Assembly: GCA_003008705.1 (NCBI GenBank)
Contig: PDUO01000014.1
Coordinates: 346,696-410,695 of the forward strand
Reading direction: 5' to 3'
Source: Pezicula radicicola
Lineage: Eukaryota; Ascomycota; Leotiomycetes; Helotiales; Dermateaceae
Length of the DNA stretch: 64,000 bases
Below, piece after piece: positions 51,969 through 62,789 of the stretch. The notes below the pieces were generated by a model. That model made no database searches. It was not told the origin of the DNA and saw nothing but the letters and a program-made list of their open reading frames with translations. Both the position numbers and the translations under genes were made by a program. Every line of letters begins with the position of its first letter. Within the stretch, counting starts at the first letter, position 1.

Positions 51969-53063
51969 ATGTCTAACATCACCTGCCAAATAATTGACAC
52001 ACACAATGATTGTCCTGCAGTTGGCATGCAGGTCATGTTGAGAGCATGGAACGGCCGAGGCGATGGCTACACCGCAACTGCTTTTGAAGCACGAACTGAT
52101 CTTGATGGTCAAGTTCATAAATGGATTCCGGCTACAACCCAACCACCCTCCGATCAATCCGCTCAAACAATAGCTGCCGAACAAGGCTCACTATGGCAAA
52201 TGGGATTTGACACGGCGGAGTACTTCGGAACAGAAAATAGGTGTTGGTCGGTGGTAGATGTCAATTTCGCGGTAAAGCAAACTGGCCACTATCATATAGC
52301 CGTATATGTCGGCCTATGGGATTATAGGGCGGACTTGACGCGATGTAACATTCTAGCTGAGGATCTGTCCGGCACAGCTCCTGGAACCAAGAAATACCTC
52401 TCAAAGGCCCAGAAACTAGTTTTGAAGAAGCACTACGACCAGGATCCATACCCTAAACAAGGAGCATATGATAGTCTTGCAAGAGAACTCGGCGCAGAAA
52501 AAAAGAAGATTCGAGCTTGGTTTAGCAATGAACGAATAAAGGCAAAACGACAAAAGGATCCCCGAGAGATTGTGGACCAGACAGAGGTCGACAGAAACGA
52601 GCTTGCAGCAGATGGTCCTAGGCCATCTACTTCCGAATATTCCCCAACGTTGACCGAGATGATACTGAAAGATGGAGACATTGCCGAGCCAGTCGAAAAA
52701 CCTTCGACAGTCAACCCAATGGTACCTCCAGATGACTATCCGAGTGATGTTGGTTCTGCAGACCATTATGGAGATGCAGCACCGGTGTACCTTTCGCTTG
52801 AATGTGGTGCTGCTGGAATTCTCAGCCCAGTGACCAGCCAGTACTTGATGAATAAGGATACTACTAACAGTGAAGAAGCTACTGGATTGCTCGAACGCCA
52901 GATCCACAGCGCTGAGGTCCAACCTCATTTCGAGCAACTTGACGGACTTGAGGCATTTGAGTCGGATATGACAGAATATCCTAAGGTACGGGACATGAAA
53001 AGAAAGGAGGGGACAAAGGCGGAAGGACGTGGAAAGAAGGCTTCAAAGCGTCGTAGGCTCTGA
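51969..53063 (+). CDS. Transthyretin/HIUase-like domain fused to a homeodomain
   Basis: A single 364-residue frame. Residues 1-118 resemble the transthyretin/5-hydroxyisourate hydrolase fold: ITCQIIDTHNDCPAVGMQV, ARTDLDGQV, FDTAEYFGT and a conserved HYH. Of the catalytic residues known for HIUase, the N-terminal His and the Arg after DG are replaced (Gln in both places) and the C-terminal YRGS is YRAD, so activity is doubtful. Residues about 141-196 form a homeodomain with recognition helix KKKIRAWFSNERIKAKR. The tail is acidic, ending in a basic nuclear signal (KKASKRRRL). A DNA-binding nuclear protein is likely; whether the first domain binds a ligand is inference. I know of no standard family with this order. 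Confidence 0.72.
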   Translation: MSNITCQIIDTHNDCPAVGMQVMLRAWNGRGDGYTATAFEARTDLDGQVHKWIPATTQPPSDQSAQTIAAEQGSLWQMGFDTAEYFGTENRCWSVVDVNFAVKQTGHYHIAVYVGLWDYRADLTRCNILAEDLSGTAPGTKKYLSKAQKLVLKKHYDQDPYPKQGAYDSLARELGAEKKKIRAWFSNERIKAKRQKDPREIVDQTEVDRNELAADGPRPSTSEYSPTLTEMILKDGDIAEPVEKPSTVNPMVPPDDYPSDVGSADHYGDAAPVYLSLECGAAGILSPVTSQYLMNKDTTNSEEATGLLERQIHSAEVQPHFEQLDGLEAFESDMTEYPKVRDMKRKEGTKAEGRGKKASKRRRL

Positions 53064-53137
53064 GTGGGCATGTATTTAGAAACTGTTCCCTTTTATGATT
53101 GATTTCTGTAGAAACATTGAAGATGTGGAAAGAAAGA

Positions 53138-53523
53138 TCATCTCCGACACTGCTTGTATCGCCGGCGCGCACGATCCAGCAAATTTCTATGTCCCTGGAC
53201 GTGTGAAGTGGATCGGTCGAGGAAAGCTATGGTCTCCCCAACCCACTCAGATTCTTCCTCGATATTGACACCCATATCGTCACGCCCGCTGAGGAAATAT
53301 ATGAAAGATCGCTTTTTACTAACACCTTGCACATCGCCAACGCCTCCTCGCGCCTGGTCAAGATCATCAAGAGTAGACTTGTATTCCTTCCTCATTTCAT
53401 TATTCCATTGTATCTCCGGCGTCTCTTTCTTCTTGCCCTTTTTGCTTCCCCGCTTTGTCGATGTGGAAGTTGTATCTGAATCAGGGCTCAGGTAGGTCTG
53501 AATCGAGGCGTAATCGTATTCCG
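53138..53523 (-). CDS. Hypothetical protein, last exon
   Basis: The open frame starts just after a possible TAG acceptor (53524) and encodes a Lys-rich stretch (STKRGSKKGKKKETPE), then YKSTLDDLDQARGGVGDVQ and a basic end (DRARRRYKQCRR). Codon usage looks real, but upstream exons were not found. Function unknown. Confidence 0.38.
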
Positions 53524-53613
53524 TCTATTCGAGAACGAAAGAGAGACCTTCTCCGATAAAGTAAAGCATAAGTAGTTGAAACCATTGTTGCCTGTGGCTT
53601 AGCTAATGTAAGC

Positions 53614-53938
53614 ATGGTCCAAAGTGTTCGCCGGTTGATTAAGGAACAACATCCAGGACCTGCGGAGCAGCCGGACTGGCCCTGTTACAACCTTCTTGAC
53701 AACATCCAATACCCAAATTCCGCAGCGTGTGGGATCTTTATCCTAAGCTTTGCTTCTCTTTATGGACACGGACGACCTTCCAGACGATCTCGCCCCGCGA
53801 GCCGGGCACATGCCATATACCATTCTCGACCTAAAATACCGCCCAGGTGTTGAGAGGAAATCCGAGAGAACCTTTGGTAACAAGAGACTTCGAGTCGTGG
53901 CAGAACTCCTGACTAGCAAGATCTCTTCGCACACTTAG
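53614..53938 (+). pseudogene. Possible C48/Ulp1-type peptidase C-terminal fragment, frameshifted
   Basis: The first frame has NSAACGIFILSFASL, similar to the Asn/Gln-x-x-Asp-Cys-Gly-x-Phe active-site region of SUMO-type proteases, with Ala in place of Asp before the Cys. Near 53740 the reading continues in another phase (MDTDDLPDDLAPRAG ... RLRVVAELL), typical of the following helix. The next frame (53942-54208) is acidic and may be further tail. No upstream catalytic His region was found. The match is short, so confidence is limited. Confidence 0.33.
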
Positions 53939-54208
53939 GGTATGCGCCGTGCCACAAGAGGACCGAAGGGGATGCTGGTCGAGATAGTCGATCTGACTTT
54001 AGATGGAGACTCGCCTGCAGCTGAAGAACCTACTGAACTCGGCGACAACTTCTCGTCCATTGACTCGACTGCCTATAGTGATGAAGAAGGAGAAGAGGAG
54101 AAACAGGTGATTCCAACTCTGGAGGCTGGAATTAGAGCGAATGGCGTTAGGGCTGTTCTAGCAAATATGTCAGAATTCCAACGCCGACGAGCTCCTAGAG
54201 TACGTTAA

Positions 54209-54847
54209 GAAGAACCCGGCTCGTTTCCCTGGGTTTGAAACCAAGTTTGGTATGACGACGATAATATAGGGACAGGACCTTAAACGTTGGGCCATCCTGG
54301 AACTGCAAGCTTGCGAGGGAATGGATGCGTGGGTCTTGGCAAACAGGGTCGCGATTTAAGATTGGCGGCAAGAAGATCGCGGGTGTTGGTTGGGATTCGG
54401 GAATGCTCATAGAAGGGATCCGGATCAGCGTACGTAATTCAATTGCCACGGCTTTATCTCATTCATTGATACAAATAACAGGAGAGCGCTTAATATATTT
54501 TATTCAATTCTACGACATACAAACTTGTAACAGTTGGGGCAGATACCAGCATCCAACACATACAGTTATAACAAGACGTAAATCGTAGTAAGTGCTACAA
54601 GTCAGAGGTCATAAGAAACTGTTTTATTCAATAATAATATACACTAACAGATGTTGTGCCTGTTTGCATTCAGACTCTGCTCCAACCAATCCAAAAGCAG
54701 CCATTTCCGAGTATATGTATGTCGGTACTGATGTGTGGGAGCTGGATTGCTTTTACTGCAGCGGTAATCGCAAGTGTATATGTGATAGCAATTTGGTCAT
54801 CGGATATGGGTGTTGGCGTAAATGTAGGAGTATTGCATATAACGACG
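54209..54847. other. No supported gene
   Basis: Only short frames on both strands; those on opposite strands at 54592-54955 and 54670-54927 mirror each other and show no domain. Confidence 0.4.
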
Positions 54848-55715
54848 TTATTGTTTGGTTGGTGTGTCCATTTTGCTTCGTGCGGCGAGATCTGGACTGA
54901 GGAATTTGGTGTAGTTGTAGCAGGCAAAGATGGCTATTATCATCCTTCCCAGTGAATCGATGTCTCCCTGCAGCTGATCCCTCCCGCCTGCTAATTCAAC
55001 TAGCTGCACCTGCATTCCTTGCAAGATCTCGGAATCATCCACGAAAGTTGACGTACTTGACGATGCGCCCGATGGGGACGCATCGTCAAATTGGTTGTTT
55101 TCAATGGCAGATACCCAGCGGCCGTAAGTCCATGACCAGCCTTGCATAGGCCACTAGGACCTGAACCACAGGCTCGAATGTAATCACTGAGCACCCATTG
55201 CGCATAGGCCTCCATCGCAGGTGTTATTACATTATCGACTGTAGTCGCCTCGTCCTCCATTGCGAGTTTCATATGTGTGTCTGCTTCATGCTCCGACTGA
55301 ATTTTGTATTTTGCGAGCTCGTCTAGTGTTTTCCGTTGGTAGTGTGTTTATCTGCTGTTATCTCGAGCATGTCTGCCGTATAATTCTCGACGTTGGTAGC
55401 GTGTTCGTCTGCTGTAGCCCCCTGGAGTGTCCCAGAAACTCCTTGAAGTACAGATGGGGGCTCTATAGATGTTGATGAATCTGTCGTTGCATGCTTTTTT
55501 GGTACCGTATAATTCTCTCCGCTGTGTTCGTCTACCGTAGCTGCCTCGAATCTGTCTGCCGTATAATTCTCTCCGCTGTGTTCGTCTGTCGTAGCTGCCT
55601 CGAATCTGTCTACCGTATCTCCACCCTCTGCGACCACGAGGGTATGAGCAAACGTTGCTTCTTCCACGCGCGGTACGCCTACAGGACTAGCTGTTCGGGA
55701 GCTGGGGAAATACAT
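54848..55715 (-). CDS. Hypothetical repeat protein, exon structure unresolved
   Basis: The first part (55715-55323) starts MYFPSSRTASPVGVPRVEEA and contains two exact-type repeats DRFEAATxDEHSGENYT plus two looser copies (DEHATNVENYTAD). Two further frames downstream (55272-55000, with MEDEATTVDNVITPAMEAY, and 55147-54848, with SGASSSTSTFVDDSEILQG and a final hydrophobic helix MIIAIFACYNY) are probably exons of the same gene, but no splice pair fits cleanly. A C-terminal membrane segment is possible. No family recognised. Confidence 0.35.
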
Positions 55716-56011
55716 GAGTGAAATCGTTGAATAAAACAAAGGTAAAGTTTGTGTTGGAAATTAAGCGTCGAAATTGGAAGAGAAGCTTCGAGGGGAAACT
55801 TATTCTCCTAACTCACTTGCGTGGCAGGTGCTGGATACCCAAGAGGTCTGGTCATCACCCCATAAATTACACCCTCAGGGCATCCGGTAGCTTCCAAATT
55901 TGTCTCTAGTGGCTCGTGTGATGAGCAAATAGGTCCGGTAAGGAGAAATCGGTAGGACATGGTGTCCCTCGAATGGTCGGGTAACGCTGATGGATGTTTA
56001 GATTTTCTGCT

Positions 56012-56357
56012 AGCCAATAACAGGTGCCGACATTCCGCAGAGCAAGAAAATTGTCATGGCTTGCAGCACAATATGGATTGCTGGATTCAAAGTAGCCAAT
56101 AACGCAAGTGCCGTCCCCTCCATTGTTGCTGGAGCAGCAGCAGGATTGCACGTCTTGCGGCACAGCGCTGTTGGATTTTGAGTAGCCAATAACGAATATC
56201 CCCTCCATTGTTGCTGGAACAGCAGTAGGCTTGTCACATCTTGCGGCACGGGTGCTGTTGATGTAATTGTTGGATTTTTGTAGCCAATAACGCAAGTGCC
56301 GTCCCTCCATTGTTGCTGGAATAGCACAGGATTGCACGTCTTGCGGCACAACGCTGA
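56012..56357. repeat. Imperfect tandem repeat, about four units of 80-98 bp
   Basis: Units start at about 56012, 56094, 56184 and 56282 with AGCCAATAACG and contain CCTCCATTGTTGCTGGA and TCTTGCGGCAC blocks. Unit length varies by small indels that are not multiples of three, so a coding role is unlikely although long frames cross it. Confidence 0.8.
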
Positions 56358-56984
56358 TGATTGGGCTTTGAGCTAGCCCCGGCGCCTTGTCGGTGATGCA
56401 GGAGATCAGTTTTCTTGGAGATAGCCGTCAGTTACCTGGTCTGGTGATGTTGCACCCCACACAATATCGCACGATGAGCGCAGGAAGGTCGCAGCGTGGA
56501 ATACAACAGCCAACATTGAGGCCTGACGCAGTGCAATCGCCGAGGGGCGCTCCCAAAATTGCGAGCCTGATCTCCGCAGAAAACGCCAGCATATGCAGGG
56601 CAGAGCTGAACAGCACGTAGGTGTGGCAAGAACCTGGCCGTTGAAGGCTACTAAAATCGAGGATGAGAAACCGTTAACCGGAAAGTAAAGCATCCAAGTT
56701 AAAGGAATGCAAAAGCTGGATCTTACAGATTTGTGACGTGATATCTGGCGAGATGCGTGTCTCAATATTGGAGGGGTTCAAAAGAAGTTGTATTTTAGAA
56801 AATCGTTTCCTGAAAACGAGAATGGGTGCTAGTTTTATACCTAGGTTGTTGCAAAAGACGCTAAGAGTACAGGGTGGCACTACACTAGCCGCATGTAGAA
56901 ATATCACATGACTTCCCAATCCAGAACATATATGCTCAATTTCCCACTCGCATCATATCAAAAAACATCCACCATTAGTATCCT

Positions 56985-57451
56985 ATGATCATGAAGCTTC
57001 GTCCAAGGCAGAACGCAAGGCGTCAATCACAACGTATCACAAAACCTAGCAAAGTCCCGGCTAAGTTCAAAACTCCAAGTAAGAAAACGGGATGTTATAA
57101 TGAACTCGCCAATACTAATATAATTGAACAGCGCGATCTAAACCTACCAAATCCGCTCTATCCTCTCCTCAAGTCCTAGTATCGCCAACCACCCAACTCC
57201 CTCCAGCAACCGACACTAAGAAATCTATCACCGGATATTTCTGGAATCCTACAAATGTAGGGGAAATCATCGACGTAGTTGGCTGGGAGCGCATTGATGG
57301 AAATCTATGTTATTGGGTGGCATGGGCTCCTACCTTGATGGCTGCTGAACAAGTTGAGGCGGCTGGTGCACAGCATTTGATTCAAGAATTCGAGAATAGG
57401 CTAGGTGATAGCCTTCAGCAAGCGACTAGAAGAGCGCTTTCTGTACTATAG
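56985..57451 (+). CDS. Small chromodomain-like protein
   Basis: Exon 1 (56985-57078) encodes a very basic start (MIMKLRPRQNARRQSQRITK). A 53-bp intron (57079-57131, GTAAGA...GAACAG, branch ACTAAT) joins in frame to exon 2 (57132-57451). The spliced product is 137 residues. Its middle, VGEIIDVVGWERIDGNLCYW and VAWAPTLMAA...AQHLIQEFENR, matches the layout of a chromodomain (three strands with conserved aromatic residues, then the LIxEFExR helix). The cage Trp of VKWKGY is present as WVAWAP. It may bind modified histone tails, or derive from a retroelement integrase tail. Confidence 0.55.
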
Positions 57452-57807
57452 TTGTGTCCCTATTTTGCTGGACTTGTTTGTAAGGAATGGAAGACGTTCA
57501 TCCTCTGGGCATATCCTTCTTCAATTCACAGTTTACCTTCAAAGAACAAAGCACATTACTCAATCTATTACGCCTAAAAAAAACTTTTGGTCTTATATTC
57601 TGCAAAGGGTACGGGAAACAATATAGGGAGTAGTACTTAGTGGTGGGCAAAGACGTTATATTCTGTATTTCTGTGTAGTGCTATGAAAATTAGAGAGACA
57701 GCTTTGAGAAGAGCTGTCAGTAACTAAATGAAACCAAACAATACAAACATGGTCACATGATTATTTCCACTCCACACATACTCCCAGTCCCCGCGCACTA
57801 ATACCAC

Positions 57808-59028
57808 CTAGTAAGAAACACGGGGTAATCCGCACTCTATAGCAACCTCTTCAACTAACCCGAGCAGGTCTAGGTCCTTCCATTCTTTTCCAACAACCTC
57901 AAAATACATAGGCTCAGCTCCTCGTATTCCTTCTAGGGCAAAAAGACAGTCTGCCCATCCATTGTAGGTGTTCTCTCCCCCGAAACATGCGTCCGTTGGT
58001 TCATCCCATTCTACATTCTGAAGCTCCGATTCTCTGTCTGCTTCGCGGTCACGCGAGACATTAAGAGGCGCGTGAGATCCGGGTAGTACTTCCCATGGAG
58101 AAACTTTAGCAGCAGAGGCTACAATTTCTGATTTCCTAACAAGCATCGCAAAGAAATTAGAAGATAGGCCATTATAGCCTGGCATAACAAAATTGACCGT
58201 TGGTCTTTGTTGTTTCTGGAGCCACCGTTCCTGAAAGGGCACAGATGTATCTTCATATGGCTGGCTCCCGATTGTTAACAATTGAAACTCGTGTAATCTT
58301 AGCAGAGAAGATACAAGGGGATTTGTCTCTGGATGAAGAGGTCCATTGTCATAGGGCGTTGATTGGGTCTGACCTTGGAGGAATTTTCGATTGAGGAGGC
58401 ATAAAGCGGAAAAGTCTTTAGCATGTGTCCACTCGTCATTTGTTTCTAGTCAAGGTTAACTTTTAACAAGTTGAAACCCACCAGGAGAATTACCATTAAT
58501 AGTCTCCATAACCTCTAACTCTTGAATCCGGGCTTGCCGCGAAATTCCCTGAGATTGTAAAAATTGTTTGAATATTGAGGGCTGACCCGCTTGCTCGTCT
58601 GGTGTAGAGCGTCTATCTGGCGGAGTTATACTTCGTGCTGACTCTGAAGTACTAAGGTCTCGAAGCTGTGAGTTAGGGATATACCTAGATGTTGAGGTTT
58701 GATCGGGCTCTCTAGTTTCAAGGCATTAGATTCTTCCCTCTTTAAAACACTTTACTAACCTTAAATTCATCTCAAGATCCGGAGACAAGTTTTGCCACCT
58801 TTCCTCCTCTCCCTTTTTGAAGCCTAAATTCCAATTTCTAACGAAGGCCAAATCTTCTTCTAATACAGAAATAAGTCTTAGTGTAATTTTTTCAACAATA
58901 CTCGGAGTACTATCAATAATAAATGATCTATACAGATCTAAGATTATCCCAGAAGATCTAGTAATCTGTTGCCTGTGTTCAACCATCTTAGCTAAATATT
59001 GAGCTTTGTTTTTGTTTTCTTCTGCCAT
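57808..59028 (-). CDS. Hypothetical protein, three exons
   Basis: Exons 59028-58760, 58711-58494 and 58445-57808 join over two introns of 48 bp each (GTTAGT...ACTAG and GTAATT...ACTAG) and keep one frame for 374 residues. The N-terminal part is helical (MAEENKNKAQYLAKMVEHRQ); the middle is polar with SARSITPPDRRSTPDEQ. The C-terminal part is compact, with NGWADCLFALEGIRGAEPMY and DLDLLGLVEEVAIECGL. No domain recognised. Regular splice sites and a clean long frame suggest a live gene. Confidence 0.62.
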
Positions 59029-59242
59029 AGTTACTAGAATTCAAGTTGTAATGTAGGAAACTTCCCTTAGACAGAAGGCGCCGTTTTGATTTATACGTTT
59101 ACGCGGTCGATATATGAATTTAAGTATTTCCTAAAATTGACAACTCGCTTTTCAATAATCTGCTCGCTTAAAAAATCCGAAATTCTAATATCATTTCCAA
59201 GAATTGAAATCACCTTGTACACTCGAATTCTCCTTTCGCTCG

Positions 59243-61408
59243 TTAGAAGTACCTATGTCGCTTACTACGAACCCTTGTCACGCTATCGTTCCAGCTTTTG
59301 ATTTTCTCGTGAGGCGTAAGTTGTCCAACGGCAAGCCATGGAGGTTGTGGTATAACGGGTACTGTATTTCTCTTTCTCTTATTTGGCCTGAACCTAGTTT
59401 CGTCGCTACTATAAAACGAATTATGGTCTGTTGCTTCCGAGGGACATTCCGACTCGTCGAAAAGCCACAAAACTTTTGTCTCGTCATAAAAAGACATCCA
59501 GTTCTGGGCTAAAGGAAATGCGAGTTGGCGAAGAGTACTCTGCGCAATAAACAAGCCGTGATCTCCACAGACTCCGATAGTAGCGTCGATTGTTTGTGTT
59601 TTGTTGTTCCACCTTGTTGTAGTACCATCCCGATTAACAAAGATTGTACCCACTATCTCATGCGTAGCAACAATAATAAAGCGATCCGCATCATTGTCAA
59701 AGAAATTGCATGCTTTCTCTGAGACTTGAGCACCTATGTCTAAGTGTATCGCAAGTCGTCCTAGAATCTTATCTAAGCTTTCTCTGTCGATGTAGTAGCC
59801 CTCTAACCTAGATGAGCCGCGTACTTCTTGGACCTTCGGGTTGATGTCTTCAAAGCAACTCCGAGCTATTTTATTATCGAAAAGATTAAGAATCTGGGTT
59901 ATGTTAACCATTTCAGATGGTTCATGGTAACTGATAGAGACCGATATCTCGTGTTTCGTTTCGTACCAACAGGCATCCCTATGTTGAGGTGGGGATAGAT
60001 CTAGAAGAAGCCTAAAGCCCTTACTGTCGAGATGGTGCAGAAGCTTATTTGCGTCGTGTAGATAGCAATATATATCAGTGCCATCGAGTTGGAACAGTCT
60101 CTCCTTACGTAGAACCTTTTTGACTGCGAATTCTATGGCCTTTCGGTGCTCTGGATTGTGATGCAGAACTATTCTAAGGAAATCTAGCAGCCGAATAGCT
60201 TCGACGTTATGTTGATCAACGATGCGCTTAATAGACATAACTATATTCATATGTGAAGTCTTGAATGGACAAGAGTTATAGCTAGGCGCAATGATATGTA
60301 GCCTACGGCAGATCTCAGTTGCTGAGAGCTCTGTCCGACGTGCTTTAGAGATAAGCGATCTTAGATCTGGGTCGCAACACTTCTGCCCGTTATGCGTCGG
60401 GAGTGTCCTATCGACAACATCGGTAAGGCTGGTAACATCGCCGACAAAGCCTTCCTTGGAAACCGCTGTCGCTACTCTGAACTCGGAAAAGCCTGTAAGG
60501 TATGTAGTATATTGGCTCGATGCATATCTGATCAAGATGGTATTCTTGTTGATGTTGTTATGTACAATCCCATTTTCCTTGAGTCTGCATAAAACGCCTG
60601 CTATATGCTTGTATACCATAAAGCTCAGGTCGATCTTAGGGGTTTGATGTTCAAGAAAGCTCGCGAGAGGCTCGGCATCAAGGTATGGGGTAATAATCCG
60701 GAAAGTTTCTTCGGTCTGAACAAAATCGTTGTACGGGACGATATTTTGAGTATCCTATTAGTGTAAGTAAGGCTATGATATTCTGTAATAGGACTTTACC
60801 TTTAGGAGTAGCAACATTTGATACTGTAGGCGAGCGTTCTCTTCTTGAGTTATACTATAGCTTTTGGCGACAACAAAAATGCCTGTTTGCTTATGTATTG
60901 CCATGAAAACGCTTGACCTGCCCTGAACCTCAATTTGTCGAGTTGGGAGATAATAATAAGCTTTTCTTTGGGCCACTGATACCTGGAGGGGCAAGTCCGA
61001 ATATCTAATAGTAGTCGCTTGGCTTGTTTGGCTCTCTAGTTCTAAACTCGAGACATTCGGCCAGCATACAAAGTCTGTGGAAGATGGAGCCAGGTGTGGT
61101 ATAGAATGTAATATGAGCTCAAAACTTCCTACGCGGGCTGTATTTGGTGCATCTGGATTTAAGGCCTGTTGTGCCTGTGGTTCTAGGGGGTCCCCATTCA
61201 GCACCGTGCCAAACTGAGAGAAATTCTTCAACATCCAGTTGCCATGCTCTCCGAGGTATAGGCCAAAATGCTTCCTGCTCACATACCTCTCGTGTGGCAG
61301 AATAACATCGGATCTACGATAAGTTCCAAAGACATACCAGTCTTTCCCGGATTTCCATTCTAGAAAGAGCCATGTACTCGGCTTATCGTCAATACAGGGC
61401 GTCCCCAT
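59243..61408 (-). CDS. FHA domain - pseudokinase protein
   Basis: Exon 1 (61408-60800; a start at 61423 is also possible) and exon 2 (60754-59243) join over a 45-bp intron, giving about 706 residues. The N-terminus is an FHA phosphothreonine-binding domain: FGTYRRSDVIL, YVSRKHFGLYL, SQFGTVLNG. A protein-kinase-like fold follows (VVAKSYS with the ATP-site Lys, VQTEETFRIITPYLDAEPL). The catalytic HRD reads VHNNINKNTIL and DFG reads TGFSEF, so both catalytic Asp residues are lost and it should be inactive. A C-terminal region of about 300 residues has no known domain; it contains a basic RPNKRKRN patch. FHA-kinase order recalls Rad53/Chk2-type proteins. Start codon lies 55 bp from the divergent gene at 61464. 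Confidence 0.72.
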
Positions 61409-61463
61409 AGTCGCAAACAACATATATTTGAAAGCTGTACTGTCACTGTCACCAATTACTGCT

Positions 61464-62279
61464 ATGTCGCCTCCTACTTTCAAAGACTGGTACTTCAGAG
61501 AACTAGCTCGACTAAGAGATCTCGAGCGTGATGGGCATAATGGAGACCAAGACTGGCCGTTGCAATCCCTTCCGCCTGACAGCTTTGCGACTGTAATACA
61601 CACCACCTTTCATGAGTATCATCTCCAGGCAGAACATTTCATATCCAGTCGTATTAAAGATGGCGACGCGAAAACGGCGTACTCGTTCTTAGAAGCTCAC
61701 TATGATATTATGGAGAGATTCGAATTCGCACCGTCTTCCAACTACTATCTGAATATGGCAAGAATAATCAGCAATCATATCCTGCGTACAAAGGAGCCAG
61801 CCCATAACGCCAGCGAATACTGCACGCAACTCGCGCCCCATTCACCGACGTTTTCGCTTTGTTCAGCTCCGCCGACACCTTGCTCTACTCGGTCGTGGGT
61901 AGACGATGTCGTAGCAAAGAGAGAGGATCTCGACCAAGAGCTTGAATCTCGACCTCAGGCTGGAGAAATCAGCAGTCCTCTAACATTATCGCAGGAGCAG
62001 ACTGCAAAACTTCCAGAAAAGCACAAACCGACGACCCCTTCACGCATCGGTATAAATCCAACATCTGCTTCATCAGACCGCTTGGGTCGAGTTTCTCAGA
62101 GACAGTGGTATTCTAGGAAAGCAAAGACAAGGACAGGGAAAGAGATGATAGGCAGTGGTATGTGTGAAGGGCCTGTAATACCGCCTGCAGACCAAAGAGG
62201 GCGCAAGAGACGGGCCTTTCCCAACAAAGACAACAACCCTACGACGTCCAAACGGAGAAAGGTTGCCGATCATACATAA
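61464..62279 (+). CDS. Hypothetical protein with C-terminal nuclear signals
   Basis: A single frame of 271 residues from MSPPTFKDWYFRELARLRD (a Met at 61428 is also in frame but overlaps the divergent gene's leader). The N-terminal half is helical (ATVIHTTFHEYHLQAEHFIS, YDIMERFEFAPSSNYYLN); the C-terminal half is polar and ends with basic clusters (RGRKRRAFP, TSKRRKVADH). It shares a very short divergent promoter with the FHA-pseudokinase, so co-expression is plausible. No family recognised. Confidence 0.55.
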   Translation: MSPPTFKDWYFRELARLRDLERDGHNGDQDWPLQSLPPDSFATVIHTTFHEYHLQAEHFISSRIKDGDAKTAYSFLEAHYDIMERFEFAPSSNYYLNMARIISNHILRTKEPAHNASEYCTQLAPHSPTFSLCSAPPTPCSTRSWVDDVVAKREDLDQELESRPQAGEISSPLTLSQEQTAKLPEKHKPTTPSRIGINPTSASSDRLGRVSQRQWYSRKAKTRTGKEMIGSGMCEGPVIPPADQRGRKRRAFPNKDNNPTTSKRRKVADHT

Positions 62280-62391
62280 ACATACATGGCTGGAAGCTGT
62301 CATGGGATAAATGTTATGGCATGCTATTTTTGGTTTGGGCAGGGGGAGGGGGAGGCTTTGTTCATTCAGCTTTTGGCCTTCCTCTTGTGAC

Positions 62392-62573
62392 AATACTAAG
62401 ATTCCTCCACAATTTTTCAGTACATGCCAAATGGCATGCTCACTCAAACTACTAGGGTGGGGAAAGAAGGGAAGCGTGATAGGTTACTGTTACGAGTAAA
62501 CCTCCAGTGGCCGTCATTCCTCCAAAGTGATGGGGGGATGGGGGAACGACGAGTGTGACATTTGAACTCTTTT
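62392..62573 (+). repeat. Dispersed repeat, copy 2
   Basis: Same order of blocks as 49289-49420 with about 50 extra bases. It lies between genes, in a stretch (62280-62789) without any other recognised feature. Confidence 0.75.
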
Positions 62574-62789
62574 AATATCCTTAGAATGATTGACTTGATC
62601 ATTTGTTTTTGATCATCTGGAATATATTAGTACAATCACTGGAGGTTCTGCGAGGAGCGTGTAATTGATGCCATGGAATTTATCGGTGTGGAACAATTGA
62701 GAATTGAGAATTGAGAGCCTTAGCCAGGATAGTAGTACCTAAGTCAACATAAGGAAATAATCTCGGACTAAAAGGTAGCGGTCGGAGGC

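Noticed and set aside
55906..56351. Two overlapping reverse frames of 113-147 codons
   Set aside because: They cross a tandem repeat whose unit changes are not multiples of three; no coding support.
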